Assembly (NCBI RefSeq): GCF_001654865.1
Contig: NZ_LXEO01000055.1
Coordinates: forward strand, 1 to 64,000
Reading direction: 5' to 3'
DNA from: Buttiauxella noackiae ATCC 51607
Lineage (GTDB): Bacteria; Pseudomonadota; Gammaproteobacteria; Enterobacterales; Enterobacteriaceae
DNA length: 64,000 bases
The translations under genes and the position numbers were made by a program. The notes beneath the pieces were generated by a model that did no database searches, was not told the origin of the DNA, and saw only the letters and a list, made by a program, of their open reading frames with translations. This document shows positions 58,397 to 64,000 of the stretch, piece after piece (position 1 is the stretch's first letter; each line of letters opens with the position of its first letter).

Positions 58397-61048
58397 TTAA
58401 CCCGTGTTACGCATACCAGCTGCGACACCTGCGATGGTGACCATCAGTGCCTGTTCAACACGAGCATCCGGCTCATCACCTTTCTCTTCAGACTGGCGTG
58501 AACGGTGTAGCAATTCGGCCTGCAACACGTTCAAAGGGTCGGTGTAGATGTTACGCAGTTGGATGGATTCGGCAATCCATGGCAGGTCAGCCATGAGGTG
58601 CGAATCGTTGGCGATATCCAGAACGACTTTGATATCGGCTTCCAGTTGGTCACGTAATTGTGCGCCAAGGGCCCACAACTCTGGCTTCACCAGGCGCTGA
58701 TCGTAGTATTCCGCAAGCCACAAGTCTGCTTTGGCAAATACCATTTCCAGCATACCGAGGCGTGTGGAGAAGAACGGCCAGTCGCGGCACATAGTTTCCA
58801 GTACGTCTTGTTTGCCATCTTCCACCACTTTTTGCAGCGCGGCACCGGCACCCAACCAGGCCGGCAGCATCAGGCGGTTCTGCGTCCAGGCGAAGATCCA
58901 TGGAATCGCACGCAAAGATTCAACGCCACCGTTAGGTTTTCGTTTGGCAGGACGCGAGCCCAGCGGCAGTTTACCCAGTTCCAGCTCGGGTGTTGCCGAA
59001 CGGAAGTACGGCACGAAGTCTTCGTTTTCGCGAATATATCCACGATACATATCGCAGGAGGTTACAGACAGATCCTCCATGATATGTTTCCACTCTTTCT
59101 TAGGCTCTGGCGGCGGCAGAAGGTTGGCTTCGAGAATCGCGCTGGTATAGAGCGACAGGCTGCTGATGGTGATTTCTGGCAGACCGTATTTAAAGCGAAT
59201 CATCTCGCCTTGCTCCGTCACACGCAGGCCACCTTTCAGACTACCCGGCGGTTGAGAAAGCAGTGCGGCGTGCGCTGGTGCACCACCACGGCCGATAGAA
59301 CCACCGCGTCCGTGGAACAGCGTCAGAGTAATTCCGGCTTTCTCGCAGGTTTTGATCAGCGCGTCCTGAGCCTGGTACTGTGCCCAGGATGCTGCCATTA
59401 CGCCTGCATCTTTTGCAGAGTCAGAATAGCCAATCATGACCATCTGTTTGCCCTGGATAAATCCGCGATACCACTCGATGTTCAGCAACTGAGTCATCAC
59501 GTCGTCGGCGTTGTTCAAGTCGTCGAGTGTTTCAAACAGTGGTGCGACAGGCAGAGCGAAAGTGCAACCCGCTTCCTTCAGCAATAAGTGAACGGCCAGC
59601 ACGTCAGATGGTGTTTTTGCCATGGAAATAACGTAAGCGGCAATAGAACCACGTGGCGCTTCGGCAACCACTTTACAGGTTTCCAGTACTTCACGAGTAT
59701 CGTCGCTTGGTTCCCACTGGCGTGGCAAAAGTGGGCGCTTAGAGTTCAGTTCACGGATCAGGAAAGCTTGTTTGTCTGCTTCAGACCAGCTTTCGTAATC
59801 GCCAATACCCAGGTAGCGCGTCATTTCACCCAGAGCTTCGGTATGACGGGTGCTTTCCTGGCGAACGTCGATGCGCACTAGCGGTACGCCGAAGCTTTTC
59901 ACGCGGCGTAGGGTGTCGAGCAACTGGCCGTTGGCAATAATGCCCATTCCACAAGCTTGCAGCGACTGGTAACACGCATAAAGTGGGTCCCAGAGCTGTT
60001 CGTTTTGCGTTAACAAACCTTCTGGTTTCGGCAGGCGCTGGCCTTTCAGGCGCGCTTCGAGCCAGGCTTGAGTAGCCAGTAATTGCTGGCGAACGCCTTT
60101 CATAATGCAGCGATACGGTTCTTGTGACGCGTCAGGGCCAGCCAGTTCGCTCAGCTCAGGTGTACATTCCACCATCGAGAGTTCGGAAATCAGCACCTGA
60201 ATATCACGCAGGAATAAGTCGGTTGCTTTCCAGCGGCTTAACAGCAGGACGTGACGGGTAATATCAGCGGTCACGTTCGGGTTGCCGTCGCGGTCGCCCC
60301 CCATCCAGGAAGTGAAACGTACCGGAACAAAATCGACTGGCAGTTTGTAATTCAGATTGTCTTCGAGTTGCTCATTCAGCTCACGCAGGTAGTTTGGAAC
60401 ACCTTCCCACAGGCTGTTTTCTACTACCGCAAAGCCCCATTTTGCTTCATCTACTGGAGAAGGGCGGTGCTTACGAATTTCATCGGTGTGCCAGGCTTGA
60501 GCTACCAGTTGGCGCAGACGGCGCATAATCTGGTTACGCTCGTAGTCGGCGATATCACTGTGGTCGAGTTGTTTCAGACAGCTGTTTACTTCAACCAGCT
60601 TGTGAATCAGGGTGCGACGGGTAATTTCTGTTGGGTGTGCGGTCAGCACTAATTCCAATGAAAGAGACTCAACAGCATCACGAATGGCGGCTTCACTAAG
60701 GTCAGGCTGATTTTTTAATTTTTGGAGAGTCTTAGCGATAACTTCGGGATTACTGGCAGCTTCGCCATTGGCTGAAATGCTGTGATATTGCTCGGCGGTG
60801 TTGGCCAGATTCAGGAATTGGCTGAATGCGCGGGCTACTGGGAGTAGTTCGTCGTTAGATAGGTTTTGTAGCGTGGTTAACAACTCCTGACGGTTCGCCT
60901 CATTGCCCGCCCGTGAGGACTTAGACAATTTGCGGATTGTTTCTACGCGGTCAAGAATGTTTTCACCTAATGCATCTTTGATGGTATCCCCGAGCAACTT
61001 GCCGAGCATACTGACATTACTTCGCAAAGCGGAATATTGTTCGTTCAT
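58397..61048 (-). CDS. ppc: Phosphoenolpyruvate carboxylase
   Basis: Ppc makes oxaloacetate from PEP and bicarbonate, refilling the TCA cycle. It is 883 aa from [20 protein letters not shown], the E. coli length; an ATG five codons above is not conserved. Catalytic His138 is in [14 protein letters not shown], the Gly/Arg loop in [27 protein letters not shown] and [16 protein letters not shown] are active-site motifs, and the C-terminal aspartate-binding tail ends MRNTG. Confidence 0.98.
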   Translation of the reverse strand: MNEQYSALRSNVSMLGKLLGDTIKDALGENILDRVETIRKLSKSSRAGNEANRQELLTTLQNLSNDELLPVARAFSQFLNLANTAEQYHSISANGEAASNPEVIAKTLQKLKNQPDLSEAAIRDAVESLSLELVLTAHPTEITRRTLIHKLVEVNSCLKQLDHSDIADYERNQIMRRLRQLVAQAWHTDEIRKHRPSPVDEAKWGFAVVENSLWEGVPNYLRELNEQLEDNLNYKLPVDFVPVRFTSWMGGDRDGNPNVTADITRHVLLLSRWKATDLFLRDIQVLISELSMVECTPELSELAGPDASQEPYRCIMKGVRQQLLATQAWLEARLKGQRLPKPEGLLTQNEQLWDPLYACYQSLQACGMGIIANGQLLDTLRRVKSFGVPLVRIDVRQESTRHTEALGEMTRYLGIGDYESWSEADKQAFLIRELNSKRPLLPRQWEPSDDTREVLETCKVVAEAPRGSIAAYVISMAKTPSDVLAVHLLLKEAGCTFALPVAPLFETLDDLNNADDVMTQLLNIEWYRGFIQGKQMVMIGYSDSAKDAGVMAASWAQYQAQDALIKTCEKAGITLTLFHGRGGSIGRGGAPAHAALLSQPPGSLKGGLRVTEQGEMIRFKYGLPEITISSLSLYTSAILEANLLPPPEPKKEWKHIMEDLSVTSCDMYRGYIRENEDFVPYFRSATPELELGKLPLGSRPAKRKPNGGVESLRAIPWIFAWTQNRLMLPAWLGAGAALQKVVEDGKQDVLETMCRDWPFFSTRLGMLEMVFAKADLWLAEYYDQRLVKPELWALGAQLRDQLEADIKVVLDIANDSHLMADLPWIAESIQLRNIYTDPLNVLQAELLHRSRQSEEKGDEPDARVEQALMVTIAGVAAGMRNTG

Positions 61049-61251
61049 TGTAGTCCCACACACCCCATCTTTTTATGTAACTTAATTTCACCCGTGAAGG
61101 TTCAACACCGTCTTTATAAAGCCACGTAAGTCATCATTCGTCAATTGCTACGAAATCGTTTCAGCAAACGAATAAATGACGCTAATTCATGAAATTTAAT
61201 TACTAACTTCGTAGATAAGCGTTTCTTATGAGGATCCGCTAAAAAGCAGCG

Positions 61252-61272
61252 TAAAAAGGGGGCAAAACCCCC
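61252..61272 (-). terminator. argE terminator
   Basis: On the minus strand GGGGG-TTTTG-CCCCC is followed by TTTTT, 14 bp after the argE stop. Confidence 0.88.
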
Positions 61273-61286
61273 TGAATCGCTATTTT

Positions 61287-62438
61287 TTAATGCCAACAAA
61301 AATGATGAATTACCTGTGTAATGAGTTTGCGAGTCGGCTCTATAAAGCGTGTTTCGATGTATTCGTCTGGCTGATGAGCCTGGTTTATGGAGCCGGGCCC
61401 CAGAACAAGCGTAGGGCAAATGGTCTGAATAAATGGCGCCTCGGTGCAGTAGTTCACTACTTCGGTCTGCGCACCCAGTAATTTCTCAACGACTTGCACC
61501 AATTGATGGTCTTTAGCGCATTCATAGCCCGGAATTGGTGGATGAAGTTCAGATACCGTCAGGCGGCCAGGCCATTTCTGGCTAACGGGTTCTAATGCTT
61601 CATTAAGTAAACCATTCAGATCATTTAATGTCAGGCCTGGCAGCGGGCGAATATCCATATGCAGTTCACAGCAGGCACAAATACGGTTGGCGGCATCGCC
61701 ACCACTAATATGTCCGAGGTTTAGCGTTGGGTATGGCACAGTGAAAGCATCGTGGTGATAACGCTCTTTCAAGGTGTTTTTCAGCGACATGATATGGCCG
61801 ATAGCATCGTGCATCAGTTCGATAGCATTTACGCCGCGAGCCGGATCGCTTGAGTGGCCAGATTGCCCAAGAATACGAATTGCATTTGAAAGATGCCCTT
61901 TGTGGGCGCGTACAGGCTGTAAAGAGGTTGGTTCACCAATGATCGCGCAATCCGGGCGAATATGCGTAGTTTCAGAGAAATAGCGCGCGCCCGCCATCGT
62001 CGTTTCTTCGTCCGCTGTCGCCAGAATATAGAGAGGCTTTTTAAGCGTCGTCACATCAACATCGCGCAGCGAATCTAGAATAAAAGCAAAGAAGCCTTTC
62101 ATATCGGCAGTGCCGAGGCCGTAAAGTTTATTTTCATGCTCTGTCAGCGTAAACGGGTCACGTGTCCAGCGACCATCATCAAACGGCACCGTATCGGTAT
62201 GCCCCGCCAGCAGTAAGCCGCCAGCACCATTTCCGGTGCTCGCCAACATATTGAATTTATTTCGCGTGCCGGGAACCGATTGTACTTCTACATTGAAGCC
62301 CAGGTCGCGGAACCATCCCGCCAGTAAATTGATTAAAGACTCATTGCTCTGATCCAACGCACTGTCGGTGGCACTGATGGAAGGAGTCGCGATCAACGCG
62401 CGGTAAATCTCGATAAAAGGAGGTAATTTCATCTTCAC
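61287..62438 (-). CDS. argE: Acetylornithine deacetylase
   Basis: ArgE hydrolyses N-acetylornithine to ornithine in arginine synthesis. It is a zinc M20-family enzyme of 383 aa, same as E. coli. Zinc ligands and catalysis: [15 protein letters not shown] (His80), [13 protein letters not shown] (Asp112), [12 protein letters not shown] (Glu137/138), IGEPTSLQP, and the C-terminal His in [14 protein letters not shown]. Divergent from argC across the ArgR operator. Confidence 0.98.
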   Translation of the reverse strand: MKMKLPPFIEIYRALIATPSISATDSALDQSNESLINLLAGWFRDLGFNVEVQSVPGTRNKFNMLASTGNGAGGLLLAGHTDTVPFDDGRWTRDPFTLTEHENKLYGLGTADMKGFFAFILDSLRDVDVTTLKKPLYILATADEETTMAGARYFSETTHIRPDCAIIGEPTSLQPVRAHKGHLSNAIRILGQSGHSSDPARGVNAIELMHDAIGHIMSLKNTLKERYHHDAFTVPYPTLNLGHISGGDAANRICACCELHMDIRPLPGLTLNDLNGLLNEALEPVSQKWPGRLTVSELHPPIPGYECAKDHQLVQVVEKLLGAQTEVVNYCTEAPFIQTICPTLVLGPGSINQAHQPDEYIETRFIEPTRKLITQVIHHFCWH

Positions 62439-62465
62439 TGTTGACAGGCCTTAGCTAGGGTTGGT

Positions 62466-62509
62466 ATACATAATCATGCAGTTATATTGAATAAAAATAC
62501 AATATTCAC
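62466..62509. promoter_or_regulatory. ArgR operator between argE and argCB
   Basis: Two A/T-rich 18-bp ARG-box-like units lie side by side: the right one, TATTGAATAAAAATACAA (62485-62502), follows the consensus WNTGAATWWWWATTCANW closely on its left half. The left one (CATAATCATGCAGTTATA) is weaker. Position between the divergent promoters matches the E. coli argECBH control region. Confidence 0.75.
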
Positions 62510-62622
62510 TGCCGTAAGGGAACCCCTGGTTCCGGTGGATTTAACCACGTAATTATACGTTGGGTGATGGCTTACCAGCTGGCACCTTTAGCAGACACAA
62601 CCTAAGAAGGTGTACAGCCGAG

Positions 62623-63627
62623 ATGTTGAATACGCTGATTGTTGGTGCCAGCGGTTATGCAGGCGCAGAGCTTGTGAACTATTTGAATCGCCATCCTCAT
62701 ATGAACATAACCGCATTGACGGTTTCAGCGCAAAGTAATGACGCAGGAAAATTGATATCTGACTTGCATCCGCAATTAAAAGGTATCGTCGACATGCCGT
62801 TACAGGCGATGTCGGATATCAGCGAATTTACTGACGGCGTAGATGTGGTGTTCCTCGCAACAGCCCATGAAGTGAGTCACGATCTGGCGCCACAATTTCT
62901 GGCAAAAGGCTGCGTTGTTATCGACCTTTCCGGTGCATTTCGCGTTAACGATGCCGAGTTTTATCAGCGTTATTACGGCTTTACCCATCAACATCCCGAA
63001 TTGCTGGAACAGGCGGTTTATGGCCTTGCTGAATGGCAGAGCGACAAGCTAAAAGAAACCAGTTTGATTTCAGTTCCTGGCTGCTACCCAACTGCTTCAC
63101 AGCTGGCGCTAAAACCGCTGATTGAAGCCGGATTGCTGGATTTGAACCAATGGCCTGTGATCAACGCGACCAGCGGTGTGAGTGGTGCAGGGCGTAAAGC
63201 GGCGATTTCCAACAGCTTTTGCGAAGTGAGCCTGCAACCGTATGGCATTTTTAATCATCGCCATCATCCAGAAATTGCAACGCATCTCGGCACCCCAGTT
63301 ATTTTCACACCTCACCTGGGCAACTTCCCGCGTGGGATTCTGGCGACCATTACCTGTCGTCTGAACAAAGGTGTTACGCATCAGCAAATAGCCGATGCGT
63401 TTAATCAGGCTTATCAGGATAAACCGTTGGTGCGCTTGTACGACAAAGGCGTGCCAGCACTGAAAAATGTGGTTGGCCTGCCGTTCTGCGATATCGGTTT
63501 TGCCGTGCAGGGCGAGCATCTGATTGTCGTCGCCACCGAAGACAATTTACTGAAAGGCGCATCGGCACAGGCCGTGCAGTGCCTGAATATCCGTTTTGGC
63601 TTTGCCGAAACGCAGTCTCTTATTTAA
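62623..63627 (+). CDS. argC: N-acetyl-gamma-glutamyl-phosphate reductase
   Basis: ArgC reduces N-acetylglutamyl phosphate to the semialdehyde with NADPH. It is 334 aa from [20 protein letters not shown], as in E. coli; the frame is open 21 codons upstream without conservation. NADP fold GASGYAGAE (residues 8-16), catalytic Cys in [17 protein letters not shown] (about 154), and [10 protein letters not shown] with the active-site His. It is followed 22 bp later by argB. Confidence 0.98.
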   Translation: MLNTLIVGASGYAGAELVNYLNRHPHMNITALTVSAQSNDAGKLISDLHPQLKGIVDMPLQAMSDISEFTDGVDVVFLATAHEVSHDLAPQFLAKGCVVIDLSGAFRVNDAEFYQRYYGFTHQHPELLEQAVYGLAEWQSDKLKETSLISVPGCYPTASQLALKPLIEAGLLDLNQWPVINATSGVSGAGRKAAISNSFCEVSLQPYGIFNHRHHPEIATHLGTPVIFTPHLGNFPRGILATITCRLNKGVTHQQIADAFNQAYQDKPLVRLYDKGVPALKNVVGLPFCDIGFAVQGEHLIVVATEDNLLKGASAQAVQCLNIRFGFAETQSLI

Positions 63628-63649
63628 CCAGCGGTCGAGTGAAATCATC

Positions 63650-64000
63650 ATGAATCCATTAATTATCAAATTAGGCGGCGTACTGCTGGATAGCGAAGAA
63701 GCGCTGGAACGTTTGTTTACCGCGTTGGTGAACTATCGTCAGTCTCATCAACGCCCGCTGGTGATAGTTCACGGTGGCGGTTGCCTGGTCGATGAGTTGA
63801 TGAAAAAGCTTTCTTTGCCAGTGACCAAAAAAAATGGTCTGCGCGTAACGCCTGCCGATCAGATTGACATCATTACCGGTGCGCTGGCGGGTACGGCGAA
63901 CAAAACCTTGTTGGCGTGGGCAAAAAAACATGACATCAATGGTGTCGGTCTTTGCCTCGGCGATGGCGACAGCGTCACCGTCACTAAACTGGATGAAGAG
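63650..64000 (+). CDS. argB: Acetylglutamate kinase (3' end outside window)
   Basis: ArgB phosphorylates N-acetylglutamate. The first 117 residues are present, starting [20 protein letters not shown]; the gene runs off the window. The amino-acid-kinase motifs KLGGVLLD (residues 7-14) and [17 protein letters not shown] (about 38-54) are intact, and [21 protein letters not shown] follows the E. coli sequence. Second gene of argCB(H). Confidence 0.97.
   Translation, partial: MNPLIIKLGGVLLDSEEALERLFTALVNYRQSHQRPLVIVHGGGCLVDELMKKLSLPVTKKNGLRVTPADQIDIITGALAGTANKTLLAWAKKHDINGVGLCLGDGDSVTVTKLDEE

Noticed and set aside
58658-59587. A 309-codon open frame antisense to ppc
   Set aside because: It lies wholly opposite a highly conserved ppc coding region, its translation is rich in His/Gln/Phe as expected for reverse frames of GC-biased codons, and it has no family features.
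61049-61251. Possible coding or RNA element between ppc and argE
   Set aside because: The only open frame there runs antisense across the argE terminator and shows no conservation or ribosome site; no structured element stood out.

Overview
The window is a stretch of core chromosome from a member of the Enterobacteriaceae that is not Escherichia coli. About 60 protein genes match, residue for residue over long runs, proteins I know from E. coli K-12, usually at the same length. The differences are mostly in what sits between them. I do not assign a genus. I recognised no tRNA, rRNA, prophage, insertion sequence or CRISPR array.

Layout. 1-3593 (minus): end of the LPS inner-core locus, with two GT9 glycosyltransferase genes (one cut by the window edge), then waaC and waaF. 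3674-7097: hldD (minus), then the threonine degradation pair kbl-tdh (plus). 7149-13171 (minus): an apparent operon gpmM-envC-yibQ ending in two unassigned glycosyltransferases at the place where E. coli has waaH. 13417-17084: yibN, grxC, secB, gpsA, cysE, then trmL convergent. 17174-19969: the Cpx envelope-stress regulon (cpxA, cpxR, cpxP and the sRNA CpxQ), placed next to trmL, a junction E. coli K-12 lacks. 20027-30522: fieF, pfkA, sbp, cdh, tpiA, yiiQ, yiiR, fpr and the glycerol genes glpX, glpK, glpF. 30966-39824: zapB, rraA, menA, hslU, hslV, ftsN, cytR, priA, rpmE. 40079-45372: the methionine regulon metJ, metB-metL, metF with clear met boxes. 45617-58276: katG, then a fermentative sugar cluster (gldA, fsaB, ptsA divergent from frwC, frwB, pflD, pflC, frwD) and the AraC-type regulator yijO. 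58397-64000: ppc, argE and the divergent argC-argB (argB cut by the edge).

Functionally, the left end builds LPS and the cell envelope. EnvC and FtsN act in division and septal peptidoglycan remodelling; CpxAR-CpxP-CpxQ senses envelope damage. The middle is central carbon and glycerol metabolism (PfkA, TpiA, GlpFKX, GpmM). The right part holds methionine and arginine biosynthesis around a PTS, glycyl-radical-enzyme and aldolase cluster of unknown substrate.

The most useful non-coding content is: three full or variant ERIC-type repeats plus a probable remnant (one variant runs into the hldD coding region and appears to encode the tail of HldD), a CpxR box, two MetJ operators, an ArgR operator, a sigma-32 promoter inside the 3' end of ftsN with a 5'UTR hairpin for hslVU, a CRP-like palindrome before the frw genes, and the CpxQ sRNA. 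I found no clearly new multi-gene system. The best candidates for new biology are the paired glycosyltransferases at 7149-9294, the two GT9 genes at the left edge, and the frw/pfl cluster.
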